Origin: Pseudomonadota bacterium
Lineage (GTDB): Bacteria > Pseudomonadota > Alphaproteobacteria > UBA828
Assembly (NCBI GenBank): GCA_027624955.1
Contig: JAQBTG010000007.1
Location: 38,542 to 102,541, forward strand
Direction of reading: 5' to 3'
DNA: 64,000 bases
The translations under genes were made by a program, and so were the position numbers. How positions within the stretch are numbered: position 1 is the stretch's first letter; each line of letters starts with the position of its first letter. The notes below the pieces were generated by a model that saw only the letters and a list, made by a program, of their open reading frames with translations, had not been told where the DNA came from and did no database searches. Positions 51,714-60,766 of the stretch are shown piece after piece.

Positions 51714-51797
51714 CGTCCTATTCTAACACTGGTTCGCTAACCTTCCCAGGAGGCCCTTAGAGCGCTAGATTGCGACCTTCAGCTTGGAGGAAGCGAA

Positions 51798-53822
51798 ATG
51801 GCCGTGAACAAGGAAATTCTCAAAACCACCTGCCCCCGTGATTGCTATGATGCCTGTGGCATCGAGGTGCTGCGCGAGGCGGGAAAAATCGTTTCGGTGC
51901 GCGGCGACAAGGACCATTTCGTCAGCCGCGGCAAGCTGTGCGGCAAATGCCAGATATATTACAACGGTGTGCTTCTCGACGAGGGCGAACGGTTGAAACA
52001 GCCGCTCCGGCGCGTCGGCGCCAAGGGCGAGGGACGCTTCGAGCCGGTTTCCTGGGATACCGCGATATCGGAAATCGCGGCCCGCTTCGGCCATATTGTC
52101 GAGGCCAATGGCGCCGAGAATATCCTGCACGCCCATTACACCGGCACTTGCTCGCTGATCGCCAACAATTTCCCGATGCGCTTTCTCGGCCGGCTCGGCG
52201 CGCGCGAGGTCGAGCCCGATACGGTGTGCAACATGGCCGGCCATGTGGCGCTCGGCTATATGCTCGGCACCTCTCTGCATGGCTTCGATCCGCGCACCGT
52301 CAAAGACAGCAAATGCATCATCGTGTGGGGCGCCAATCCGTCCGCCAGCGCGCCACACGCGCATAGCCATTGGTTGCCCGAGGCGCCGTGCCCGGTGATT
52401 GTCATCGATCCGGTGCGCCACCCCACTGCGGCGGCGGCGGATTTACACCTGCAGCTTCGCCCCGGCAGCGACGCCGCACTCGCCTTCACCATGATGCATG
52501 TGCTCAAGCGCGAAGGCATGATCGACCGCGATTTCCTCGCCGCCAATAGTGTCGGCTGGGACGAATTGGAGCCGATGCTCGATAGCTGCACGCCCGAATG
52601 GGGCGCGGCCGAGACCGGCGTGCCGGCGGCCGATATCGAGCGCGCAGCCAAACTATACGGCGCCGGGCCGGCGCTGTTGTGGCTCGGCCAAGGCCTGCAG
52701 CGCCAGCCCATGGGCGGCAATATCATCCGCGCCTGTTCGCTGTTGCCGGCGCTCACCGGCAATTACGCTAAGCCGGGCGCGGGCCTCTTGTATCTCAACG
52801 GCGGCGGCCAAAAGGGCGTAGACGGCAGTTATTTGGCGGCGCCTCATCTCAGCAACAGCCCCGAAACGCTCAGCCAAATGGACATGGCGGCATATTTGGA
52901 GAGTGCGGAAAATGCTCGCGCGTTTATCTGTTGGAACATTAATCCGGCTGCCTCCAGCCCTGAGCAAGCGCGCCTGATGCAGGCGCTTAAGCGCGACGAT
53001 TTGTTTACGGTGGTGCTCGACATCTTCGCGACCGACACCACGGATTTCGCCGATTACGTTCTGCCCGCCGCCGCTTTTCTGGAATTCGACGATCTGGTGT
53101 CCGGCTATTTCAATATGTCGTTCTCGGCCCAAACCAAAGTGGCGGAGCCGATGGGCGAAGCGCTGCCCAACCAGGAGATTTTCCGTCGCCTGGCCAGCGC
53201 TATGGGTTTTACCGAACCCGAATTGCAAGAGAGCGACGCAGATATCATCGCTCATGTGGTGAAGGACGTCGGCATCGAAGGCGGCTTCGAAGCGCTGAAA
53301 GCCAATGGCACGATGTTTCCAAGCCCCAAGCCGCAATTGCAGTTCGCCGATCTCAAGTTCCCGACCGCCAGCGGCAAGATCGAAATCGCCAGCGCCGCCG
53401 CCGAGGCGGATGGCCACCCGCGTTTGCCGCAGCCCGGCAGTGACGCACAGCCGAGCGACGGACGCTTGAGGCTCATCACCCCGGCCTCGGAATGGCTGAT
53501 GAACGATTCCTATGCCAATGACGGCAAGATTCAAAAACAGCTCGGCCCGGCCATCGTGACGATCAATCCGGCCGATGCCGAAGCGCGCGGTCTGACTGCG
53601 GGAAGGCGGGTTCGCCTGTCCAACGGCACCGGCAGCCTGGAACTCGAAGTGGCGATTTCCGACATGGTGGCGCCCGGCGTCGCGCACAGCGTGAAAGGCC
53701 GCTGGCCGCGCAGCGCCGGTCCGGAACGGGCCAATGTGAACACGCTCAATCCGGGTGTAAAATCGGACATGGGCGAAAGCAGCGCGGTGCACGGCATCGA
53801 AGTAGAGATATCGGCGGTTTAG
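51798..53822 (+). CDS. Molybdopterin (bis-MGD) oxidoreductase
   Basis: 674 residues, no Tat signal, so cytoplasmic. N-terminal [4Fe-4S] ligands: TTCPRDCYDACGIEV and GKLCGKC. The domain order of the DMSO reductase/formate dehydrogenase superfamily follows: GFEPVSWDTAISEIA, IVWGANPSASAPHAHSHW, LLWLGQGLQRQPMGGNIIRA, and the C-terminal molydopterin dinucleotide-binding domain from about residue 555 (LRLITPASEWLMNDSYAND). Substrate unknown; members of this soluble group are often just called anaerobic dehydrogenases. GGAGGAAG precedes the ATG. No chaperone or partner subunit lies adjacent, which is unusual for a respiratory enzyme. Confidence 0.9.
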   Translation: MAVNKEILKTTCPRDCYDACGIEVLREAGKIVSVRGDKDHFVSRGKLCGKCQIYYNGVLLDEGERLKQPLRRVGAKGEGRFEPVSWDTAISEIAARFGHIVEANGAENILHAHYTGTCSLIANNFPMRFLGRLGAREVEPDTVCNMAGHVALGYMLGTSLHGFDPRTVKDSKCIIVWGANPSASAPHAHSHWLPEAPCPVIVIDPVRHPTAAAADLHLQLRPGSDAALAFTMMHVLKREGMIDRDFLAANSVGWDELEPMLDSCTPEWGAAETGVPAADIERAAKLYGAGPALLWLGQGLQRQPMGGNIIRACSLLPALTGNYAKPGAGLLYLNGGGQKGVDGSYLAAPHLSNSPETLSQMDMAAYLESAENARAFICWNINPAASSPEQARLMQALKRDDLFTVVLDIFATDTTDFADYVLPAAAFLEFDDLVSGYFNMSFSAQTKVAEPMGEALPNQEIFRRLASAMGFTEPELQESDADIIAHVVKDVGIEGGFEALKANGTMFPSPKPQLQFADLKFPTASGKIEIASAAAEADGHPRLPQPGSDAQPSDGRLRLITPASEWLMNDSYANDGKIQKQLGPAIVTINPADAEARGLTAGRRVRLSNGTGSLELEVAISDMVAPGVAHSVKGRWPRSAGPERANVNTLNPGVKSDMGESSAVHGIEVEISAV

Positions 53823-53823
53823 T

Positions 53824-54456
53824 TCAGGATGGAAAAGTTTCGCGCAATTCAGCGACCTGTTCGGCGGTTAGCAGGCGCACGTCGCAGCCGCGTAGAAGGA
53901 GATGGAGCTTGGCGGCCTCTTCCAATTCTTCTGCCGCATAAACGGCGCTATCCAAATCCTTGCCGGCGACCACAGGGCCGTGATTGGCAAGGAGAACAGC
54001 GTGGTGCGCTTTGGCGAGTTTTGCCACGGCTTCAGCGAGCGCCATGTCGCCTGGGCGAAAATACGGCACCAACGGAAGCTTGCCGACGCGCATCACCGCG
54101 TAGGCGGTAATCGGTGGCAGCATATCGGTGGGGTCGATATCGGCGAGACAAGACAGCGCGACTGAATAGGTCGAATGCAAATGCACGATGGCCTTGGCGT
54201 TCGGCCTTTCGCGGTACATGGCGAGATGAAGAAACGCCTCCTTGGAGGGCTTGTCTCCGGCCAATAATTCGCCGTCAGGTGATATCTTAGAAATACGCGC
54301 CGGGTCGAGGCGTCCCATGCAGGAATTGGTCGGCGTGACCAATAGACCATCTTCAACAAGATGGCTGATATTGCCGGAAGCGCCACAGCCATAGCCGCGC
54401 TCAAACAGCGATTTACCGTGCAGCGCGATCTGCTCGCGCAGCGTTGATTCGTTCAC
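53824..54456 (-). CDS. otnC: Class II aldolase family, probable 3-oxo-tetronate-4-phosphate decarboxylase
   Basis: 210 residues. Zinc-binding His residues are in IVHLHSTYSVALSCL and VLLANHGPVVAG; GYGCGASGNISHLVEDGLLVTPT is the N-terminal phosphate-site motif. It overlaps the otnK stop by 4 nt, and OtnK-OtnC pairs convert 3-oxo-tetronates by phosphorylation and decarboxylation to a three-carbon sugar phosphate. The usual tetronate dehydrogenase and isomerase genes are not adjacent. Last gene of the operon; convergent with the oxidoreductase gene with a 1-nt gap. Confidence 0.88.
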   Translation of the reverse strand: MNESTLREQIALHGKSLFERGYGCGASGNISHLVEDGLLVTPTNSCMGRLDPARISKISPDGELLAGDKPSKEAFLHLAMYRERPNAKAIVHLHSTYSVALSCLADIDPTDMLPPITAYAVMRVGKLPLVPYFRPGDMALAEAVAKLAKAHHAVLLANHGPVVAGKDLDSAVYAAEELEEAAKLHLLLRGCDVRLLTAEQVAELRETFPS

Positions 54457-55730
54457 TCCAGGACCGTGAACGCTTTGGTGAAGAAATCAGGAGCGCCGAA
54501 ATTACCGGATTTCAAAGCCAGGTGAAGCGGCCTATCGCCAAGGCTCATGGTCCACGGCACACCAGGGTCAATTTGCTTGCCGATCATCAGCCCGCGCACG
54601 CCGAGCGCCTTGACGGCGGCGCCAGAAGTTTCACCCCCGGCCAACACCATCCTGCCGACGCCTTGCTTGACTAGGCCCCGGGCGATTTTGGCGAGGGCGC
54701 GCTCAACCAGAATCCCGGCTTTGTCGCGGCCATGTTTGCGCTGCGCCTTGGCGATCTCGGCGGGCGGCGCGCTGGCATATATCAAAACCGGTTGTTGCCC
54801 CAATTGCGGCTTTGCCCAGGCAAGAGCTTCCGCCACGATGTCGCGTTTGCCGCCAAGCTGGGCGGCGTCGATGTAGAACGCCGGGGCCTTGGCCTTCATG
54901 CGCGCCACTTGGCCCAAGGTCGCCTCCGAGCAGCTCCCAGCAAGGACCGCGGCGTGACCGCCTGCGGCCGGCAGCCGGGCGGCGCTTGCCTTGCCGCCGA
55001 GCGCACCGGATGCACGAAAATTGGCCGGCAGTCCCATGGCAATACCGGAGCCGCCGGTGATCAGTTTGAAATCCGCTACCGCGCGCCCGATATCGATCAG
55101 GTTCTTGTCGCTGAGCGCATCGACAATGGCGTGGCGCACGCCCTCACGGCGCAATTGCGCCAGCGCCTCGCGAATGGCTTGCGGACCTTTGGCGACCGTT
55201 TCCCAGCGCACCAGACCGACGCCATAGGGTGTCTGTTCTGCCAGCACTTCCACCAGATTGGCGTTCCGCATTGGCGTAAGTGGGTGGTTGCGCATACCCG
55301 AGGCCGACAGCAGCACATCGCCGACAAAGAGATGGCCGTGAAAGACGGTGCGTCCGTTGGTCGGAAAGGCCGGGCAGGCGATGGTGATGTCGCCCTTTGC
55401 GCGCTCCAGCATGCCGTCCGCCACCGGGCCGATATTACCGCGCGGCGTTGAATCGAAGGTCGAGCAATATTTAAAGAAAAACTGCTTGGCGCCGGCGGAT
55501 TTGAGCCAATCCTGCGCTTCGAGTGAAGCGCGCACGGCCCTGACAGGTTGGGTATTGCGTGATTTTAATGCCACTACCACCGCATCCGCGTTCGGCACAT
55601 GATCACCGGCCTTTGGCACGCCGATCATCTGCACCGTGCGCATGCCGCCGGCGACCAGTGTATTGCAGAGGTCGGTGGCGCCGGTCATGTCGTCGGCCAC
55701 GGCGCCCAACAGAATGTTTTTGCTCGTCAT
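54453..55730 (-). CDS. otnK: 3-oxo-tetronate kinase (DUF1537 four-carbon acid sugar kinase)
   Basis: 425 residues; phosphorylates the C4 hydroxyl of 3-oxo-tetronates. N-terminal sugar-binding domain with LLGAVADDMTGATDLCNTL; C-terminal nucleotide-binding domain with VLAGSCSEATLGQV and VLAGGETSGAAVKALGV. All characteristic motifs are intact. It is linked by ATGA overlaps to otnC downstream and to a damaged paralogue upstream. The intact copy is probably the functional kinase of the pathway. Confidence 0.92.
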   Translation of the reverse strand: MTSKNILLGAVADDMTGATDLCNTLVAGGMRTVQMIGVPKAGDHVPNADAVVVALKSRNTQPVRAVRASLEAQDWLKSAGAKQFFFKYCSTFDSTPRGNIGPVADGMLERAKGDITIACPAFPTNGRTVFHGHLFVGDVLLSASGMRNHPLTPMRNANLVEVLAEQTPYGVGLVRWETVAKGPQAIREALAQLRREGVRHAIVDALSDKNLIDIGRAVADFKLITGGSGIAMGLPANFRASGALGGKASAARLPAAGGHAAVLAGSCSEATLGQVARMKAKAPAFYIDAAQLGGKRDIVAEALAWAKPQLGQQPVLIYASAPPAEIAKAQRKHGRDKAGILVERALAKIARGLVKQGVGRMVLAGGETSGAAVKALGVRGLMIGKQIDPGVPWTMSLGDRPLHLALKSGNFGAPDFFTKAFTVLE

Positions 55731-57040
55731 TTTAAGAGGCGAAATGCCCGCGTAAAGAAATCCGCTTCACCAAAATCACCGGCCTTGAGCGCCAAATGGA
55801 TCAGCGGATCGTCGAATGTCGTGGTCCAGGGCACGCCGGGATTAATCTCGTGGCCGATACGAAGTGACTGGACCTTGAGAGCCTTCAATGATTCGGAAGC
55901 CGTGATGCCGCCAGCGACAATCAATCGCCCGACGCCGGCCCGGACCAAATCTCGGGATATTCTTGCCAAGCACTTCTCAATTAATGCAGTGGATTTCACA
56001 ACGCCATGTTTGCGCTGCACCTTCTTGATCACGTCCGCTTCAGCGCTTGAGTATATCAGTACCGGTCCGTCCGCCAACTTCGGCTTGGCCCAGTCCAACG
56101 CTTCCTTTGCGATATCCTGTTTGCCGCCAAGCTTCATGCCGTCGACGTAGAACGAGGGGTGGTGATTTTTCATATATTTTACTTGCGCCAGCGTCGCCTG
56201 CGAGCAGCTGCCCGCCACCACCGCCGAATACCCCTTTGACGAAGGCAGTATATCGGCCCCCGAATCGGGGCCCAACAGCCCGGCCCGGCGGAAGTTTTTT
56301 GGCAAAGCAAGCGCCGATCCAGAGCTGCCGGTGACCAGTTTCATGTCGCGGCAAGCGATGCCGGTATCCACTAGGTTACGGTCGGACACTGCGTCCACGA
56401 TCGCATAGCGGTGGCCCGCGTCACGCAGCAGTTTCAAGTGATTTCTAATCGCTTCCTGGCCAACGGTTACCACCTCGTGAGGTACGAGGCCGACTTTATA
56501 TTCGGTTTGCCGGCTCAACACTTTGATCAAATTTGACTGCTTCATGGGCGTTATCGGATGGGTGCGCATGAAGGATTCGGATAGCAACAAATTTCCGACA
56601 AAGAGATGGCCCTGGAAGAGAGTGCGTCCGGCGGTGGGAAATGCCGGGCAAACCACAGTGAAGTCCTCGCCCATGGCGTCCAGAAGTGCATCCGCAACGG
56701 GTCCGATATTGCCGCGGTTGGTGGACGAGAAAGTTGAACGGTATTTGAAAAAAATCTGTTTTGCGCCGCGTCCTTGCAGCCAGCGCAGTGCGGCGAGAGA
56801 TTGCCGCACCGCAGATTCTGCCGGTCCCGTACGTGTGGCCAAGGCAATAACCACCGCGTCCGCATCGTGCGCCGAATGATTTTTACCAGGCACGCCCATT
56901 TCCTAAACCGTGCGCATACCTTGGCCGACCAAAATTTGGCAAAGATCGGTTGCGCCAGCGATATCGTCAGCGATAGCGCCGAGGAGAATGGTATTTTTCT
57001 TCCTCTTGGTCGTCGTTTTCACCTGGCTATTTTTTGCCAT
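55727..57040 (-). pseudogene. Second DUF1537/OtnK-like kinase with in-frame amber codon
   Basis: Full-length frame starts at ATG 57040 (MAKNSQVKTTTKRKKNTILLGAIADDIAGATDLC...) and would encode ~437 residues. A TAG at 56903-56905 interrupts codon 46, where the intact neighbour has Gln (RTVQMIGVP against RTV-stop-EMGVP), so one C-to-T change of CAG explains it. After the stop the frame stays open for 390 codons from ATG 56899, preceded closely by AGGA, so reinitiation is conceivable, but the product would lack the first beta-alpha unit. The paralogue also differs at family motifs: DDIAGA for DDMTGA and AGGITASES for AGGETSGAA. Stop overlaps otnK by 4 nt. Confidence 0.85.
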
Positions 57041-57050
57041 GCCCCCTCCG

Positions 57051-58283
57051 CTAGAAAAATGCCTGCAAGCCCGTCTGCGCCCGGCCCAGGATCAAGGCAT
57101 GCACATCATGTGTGCCCTCGTAGGTATTGACCGCTTCCAAATTCATGACGTGGCGAATGACGTGATACTCGTCGGAGACACCGTTGCCGCCGTGCATGTC
57201 GCGCGCTATGCGGGCGATCTCAATCGCTTTGCCGCAGGAATTGCGTTTGATCAGAGAGATTGTTTCCGGCGCAAGACGTCCCTGATCGAACAATTGTCCG
57301 GCTCTCAGGCAGGATTGCAGCCCGATGGATATCTCCGTCTGCATGTCAGCGAGTTTTTTCTGAATGAGCTGGTTGGCGGCCAATGGACGGCCGAACTGCT
57401 TGCGGTCGAGCGTGTATTGCCGCGCCGCGTGCCAGCAGAATTCGGCCGCACCAAGCGCGCCCCAGGCGATGCCGTAGCGCGCCCGGTTGAGGCAGCCGAA
57501 CGGGCCACCTAGGCCTGAACCTCCGGGTAACTCGTTTTCCGCCGGGACGAAGACCTGATCCATCTGGATCATCCCGGTGATCGAGGCGCGCAGCGAAAAT
57601 TTGCCTTCTATCTTGGGCGCGGCCAGCCCCTTCATGCCTTTGTCGAGGATGTAGCCGCGTATGACCCCGTCATCGTTCTTGGCCCAGACGACAAAAACAT
57701 CGGCAATCGGCGAATTGGTGATCCAGTTTTTCGCGCCTGATAAGAGAAAACCACCGTCGCAGCTTTTAGCGCGTGTGCTCATCGAACCCGGATCGGAGCC
57801 GTGATCTGGCTCGGTCAGTCCGAAACAGCCAACCCACTCGCCGGTCGCCAGGCGGGGCAGGTATTTTTGTTTTTGCTCTTCGCTGCCATAGGCGTTGATC
57901 GGATGCATCACGAGGCTCGACTGTACGCTCATGGCTGAGCGGTAGCCGGAATCCACGCGTTCGACTTCGCGCGCCATCAGGCCGTAGCACACATAAGACA
58001 CGCCGGCGCAGCCATAGCCCTCGATGGTCGCGCCTAGCATGCCAAGCGCGCCCATCTCATTCATGATCTCACGGTCGAAATGTTCATGCCGATTCGCTTC
58101 GAGAATGCGCGGCATGAGCTGTTCCTGGGCGTAGGCGTGGGCCGTGTCGCGCACCAGGCGTTCTTCTTCGCTAAATTGCTCCTCCAGCAGGAAGGGGTCT
58201 TCCCACCGGAAAATCGGGCGTGAAGATTTGTGGGGTTTGCTCGCGTCCCTCACGTCCGCCGCGTTGGCGGCTGGCTCGCTCAT
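57051..58283 (-). CDS. gcdH: Glutaryl-CoA dehydrogenase
   Basis: Oxidises and decarboxylates glutaryl-CoA to crotonyl-CoA in lysine, tryptophan and aromatic-acid breakdown. 410 residues from ATG 58283, preceded by GGAGAAC; the longer frame to 58328 is unsupported. [72 protein letters not shown] and [25 protein letters not shown] are characteristic. The catalytic Glu389 is in [17 protein letters not shown]. It lies 10 nt upstream of the broken otnK paralogue. Confidence 0.96.
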   Translation of the reverse strand: MSEPAANAADVRDASKPHKSSRPIFRWEDPFLLEEQFSEEERLVRDTAHAYAQEQLMPRILEANRHEHFDREIMNEMGALGMLGATIEGYGCAGVSYVCYGLMAREVERVDSGYRSAMSVQSSLVMHPINAYGSEEQKQKYLPRLATGEWVGCFGLTEPDHGSDPGSMSTRAKSCDGGFLLSGAKNWITNSPIADVFVVWAKNDDGVIRGYILDKGMKGLAAPKIEGKFSLRASITGMIQMDQVFVPAENELPGGSGLGGPFGCLNRARYGIAWGALGAAEFCWHAARQYTLDRKQFGRPLAANQLIQKKLADMQTEISIGLQSCLRAGQLFDQGRLAPETISLIKRNSCGKAIEIARIARDMHGGNGVSDEYHVIRHVMNLEAVNTYEGTHDVHALILGRAQTGLQAFF

Positions 58284-58444
58284 GGATTGTTCTCCGTATC
58301 GACAATTGCAGCGTCCCCTTTCTAGCACTGCTGGGGATTTGCTCCAAGCCCGGCGCCGACAATTGGCGGGCTATCAATATTCGTGTGGAGGCGCGACAAT
58401 GGCAGTCGTGCGGCGGCGCCTTCGCCGCTATTTCGGATCAAGAT

Positions 58445-59371
58445 GTGAACAGTTCTAAGCCAGTGCCGATTTCCGCCGCGCGCCCTGTACGCTCCGGCGC
58501 CCTGCCGATGATCTATCTGTTTATCCTCGGCTTTTGCTTTGGCGTGAGCTTTATCTTGAATCGGCTCGCCACGACCAACGGTGTCCCTTTTATCCCGTAT
58601 GTGTTTTGGCAGTCGGCCGGCGCGGCGGTGATTCTCTGCATCGGGGCGGCGGGCTTGCGCCAATTGCCTGCCGTGACGGGCGCGCATTTGCGCATCTATG
58701 TGGTGATGGCGCTCCTCAATGTGGCGATACCTTATCTGGTGCTGTCTTACGTAGCGCCCAAGCTGCCCGCCAGCCTGTTGCCCATCGGCCTTGCCCTGGT
58801 GCCAGGCGCGATTTATTTGATGGCGCTCGCCTTCCGGCTAGAGCGCTTCGGCTTGATGCGCTTCGGCGGTATCTGTATCGGCCTTGTCGGCGTTTTGTTG
58901 ATTCTCGTGCCCAAGGCCAGCCTGCCAGAGCCCGGCATGGCGGGATGGTTGGCGCTTAGCCTGGTGGCGACGCTCAGTTTTGCGCTCCGTGCGGTTCTTG
59001 TGCCGCTGATGCGCCCGCCGGCGACGCCATCGCTTTCTCTCGCCAGCGGTCTGCTCATCGCAGCGACCGTCATCATGCTGGTGATCATGGCGGCGAGCGG
59101 CCAATGGTGGGCGTTTGGCGGCGAATTCGGCATAGGTCACTGGATGGTACTTGCGGCCATGGTCAACAATGCGGTGATTCTGGTGTTGATCTTCGAAGTG
59201 ATCCGTTTGGCTGGCCCGGTGTTTTTTGGCGGCGTCAATTATATCTCAATGCTGATCGGCGTGGCGCTTGGCATTGTCGTTTTCGGTGAGCGCCATACCA
59301 TGTGGGTATGGTTGGCGATCGCCTTTGTGCTGGCCGGCCTGTATCTGGTGAACCGGGGTAAGACACGGTGA
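58445..59371 (+). CDS. EamA/DMT-family transporter (first of two tandem copies)
   Basis: 308 residues with about ten helices arranged as two EamA halves. GTG 58445 is preferred because it gives nearly the same length and N-terminal layout as the paralogue that follows; ATG 58508 would remove the short cytoplasmic leader, and the frame to 58220 has no support. Key segments: FILGFCFGVSFILNRLATTNGVPFIPYVFWQS and the conserved Asn/Glu region HTMWVWLAIAFVLAGLYLVN. Substrate unknown; the family exports metabolites or amino acids. Divergent from gcdH with 161 nt between the starts. Confidence 0.87.
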   Translation: MNSSKPVPISAARPVRSGALPMIYLFILGFCFGVSFILNRLATTNGVPFIPYVFWQSAGAAVILCIGAAGLRQLPAVTGAHLRIYVVMALLNVAIPYLVLSYVAPKLPASLLPIGLALVPGAIYLMALAFRLERFGLMRFGGICIGLVGVLLILVPKASLPEPGMAGWLALSLVATLSFALRAVLVPLMRPPATPSLSLASGLLIAATVIMLVIMAASGQWWAFGGEFGIGHWMVLAAMVNNAVILVLIFEVIRLAGPVFFGGVNYISMLIGVALGIVVFGERHTMWVWLAIAFVLAGLYLVNRGKTR

Positions 59372-59428
59372 TTATGGATCGCACACCGCACCACTTTTCG
59401 GCCCAACATACAGGGCAGAATATTCTTC

Positions 59429-60358
59429 ATGGCTGATAGCAAGTCCGATGCGGCACGGGCCGCCTGGCGTAGCCCGGGTGCCATCCCAATATTGATGCTG
59501 TTCATCCTTGGGCTGTCGCTGGCCCTGGTGCTGGTGTTAAACCGTGTCGCCACGGACAATGGCGTGCCGTTTATTCCTTATGTGTTTTGGCAATCGCTTG
59601 GCGGCTGCGCCATCCTCTTGATTTTGGCGCTTACGACGAGCGGTTTGCCGCCCATGAGTTGGCCGCATTGGCGTGTCTATATCGTCGCCAGTACGCTCAA
59701 CCTGACCATTCCCTATCTAATTTTCGCCTTCGTCGCGTCCAAGGTGCCGAGTGGAATTCTCAGCCTCGGTCTGTCACTTGTTCCGGTGTCGATTTATGCG
59801 CTTGCTCTGGTATTTCGCCTCGATAGTTTCCGGCTCATTCGGTTTTTCGGCATCCTCCTGGGCTTGGCCGGCGTTCTCTTCGTTCTTCTGCCGGCGACGA
59901 GCTTGCCTTCGAGGGAGATGGTCGGGTGGGTGGTGCTCGGCTTTGCCGCGCCGCTCTGTTATGCGCTGAACGCCATCTCTGTCGCGTTGCTGCGCCCGCC
60001 CGACGGCGATTCAGTACAGTTCGCCGGCGGTTTGATGTTTGTGGCGTCGGTCTCGATGCTGGCCGTGATGGCGGTAACCGGAGAATGGTGGGCGTTTGAA
60101 GGTGATTTTGGTGACGGACATTGGGCAACCGTTGCGGCGATGGCCAACAATGCGCTTTCCTTCTATCTGATCTTTGAATTGATCAAGCGCGCCGGCCCGG
60201 TGTTCTTCTCGATGGTGAACTATGTTGCCACCTTGACCGGCATGGGCCTCGGCATCTGGCTATTTAGCGACGCGCACAGCGTGTGGATCTGGGCGGCGCT
60301 GGTGTTGATCGGCGCTAGCTTGGTGTTGGTGAATTTTATGTCGTTGCGCGGCCGCTAG
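59429..60358 (+). CDS. EamA/DMT-family transporter (second tandem copy)
   Basis: 309 residues, ~10 helices. It shares with the preceding gene the block ATDNGVPFIPYVFWQSLGG, SLGLSLVPVSIYALALVFRLDSF and the ...GEWWAFEGDFGDGHW segment, so the pair arose by tandem duplication but has diverged considerably. 57 nt separate them. The stop overlaps the next minus-strand gene by 4 nt. Substrate unknown; proximity to the ring-opening amidohydrolase operon is suggestive but the genes are convergent. Confidence 0.89.
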   Translation: MADSKSDAARAAWRSPGAIPILMLFILGLSLALVLVLNRVATDNGVPFIPYVFWQSLGGCAILLILALTTSGLPPMSWPHWRVYIVASTLNLTIPYLIFAFVASKVPSGILSLGLSLVPVSIYALALVFRLDSFRLIRFFGILLGLAGVLFVLLPATSLPSREMVGWVVLGFAAPLCYALNAISVALLRPPDGDSVQFAGGLMFVASVSMLAVMAVTGEWWAFEGDFGDGHWATVAAMANNALSFYLIFELIKRAGPVFFSMVNYVATLTGMGLGIWLFSDAHSVWIWAALVLIGASLVLVNFMSLRGR

Positions 60359-60750
60359 CCGCTGTCGGTTGTGCCGCCTGCTTTGGCCATATAAGCCCGC
60401 CAGTCACCAAACTCTGATATGTCGCGGTGATGGCCTTCGGCCAACGCTTGCGGAAAGAGAATGCCCAACGGTCGCCGGCCGTCGGCGAGTTTGATCTCGC
60501 CACGATAGAGATTGGGCGGCTCGCCGGCCTCGATCGCGGCCCACACATCGTCCGGCACCAAATAAACTTCGCCCTTTACGGCAACGCCGCCCTCAGCAAC
60601 TTCGAACATGCCGGGATGCACATCGCCGATCGAATACATGCGGTAGACGGGCTCTGTGACCGCTTCCCCAAGAAACTCCGCGCCGGCGAGGTTGTCATGC
60701 AGCTTGAGGCCGCGCATCAAAGTGCCGTTGACGAACAGTTCAAATGACAT
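60355..60750 (-). CDS. Stand-alone allophanate hydrolase C-terminal-like protein (GGCT-like fold)
   Basis: 131 residues from ATG 60750 (MSFELFVNGTLMRGLKLHDNLAGAEFLG), with GGGAA 8 nt upstream; ATG 60774 would overlap the amidohydrolase gene. FVNGTLMRG is the gamma-glutamylcyclotransferase-type loop, and the end HRDISEFGDWRAYMA is very close to the motif ending the C-terminal domain of allophanate hydrolases (AtzF/urea amidolyase). No amidase domain is attached. In the fused enzymes this domain acts on the product of the amidase domain. Here it follows a ring-opening amidohydrolase by 16 nt in one operon. Confidence 0.8.
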   Translation of the reverse strand: MSFELFVNGTLMRGLKLHDNLAGAEFLGEAVTEPVYRMYSIGDVHPGMFEVAEGGVAVKGEVYLVPDDVWAAIEAGEPPNLYRGEIKLADGRRPLGILFPQALAEGHHRDISEFGDWRAYMAKAGGTTDSG

Positions 60751-60766
60751 GGAGCGTTTCCCTGAT

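Noticed and set aside
51798..53822. Selenocysteine formate dehydrogenase
   Set aside because: The frame is continuous with no internal TGA and no hairpin of that kind was seen; the substrate class is unproven.
56903..56905. Pyrrolysine or programmed amber decoding in the otnK paralogue
   Set aside because: No pyl genes or context signal in the window, and the intact paralogue has plain Gln at this position; a nonsense mutation is simpler.
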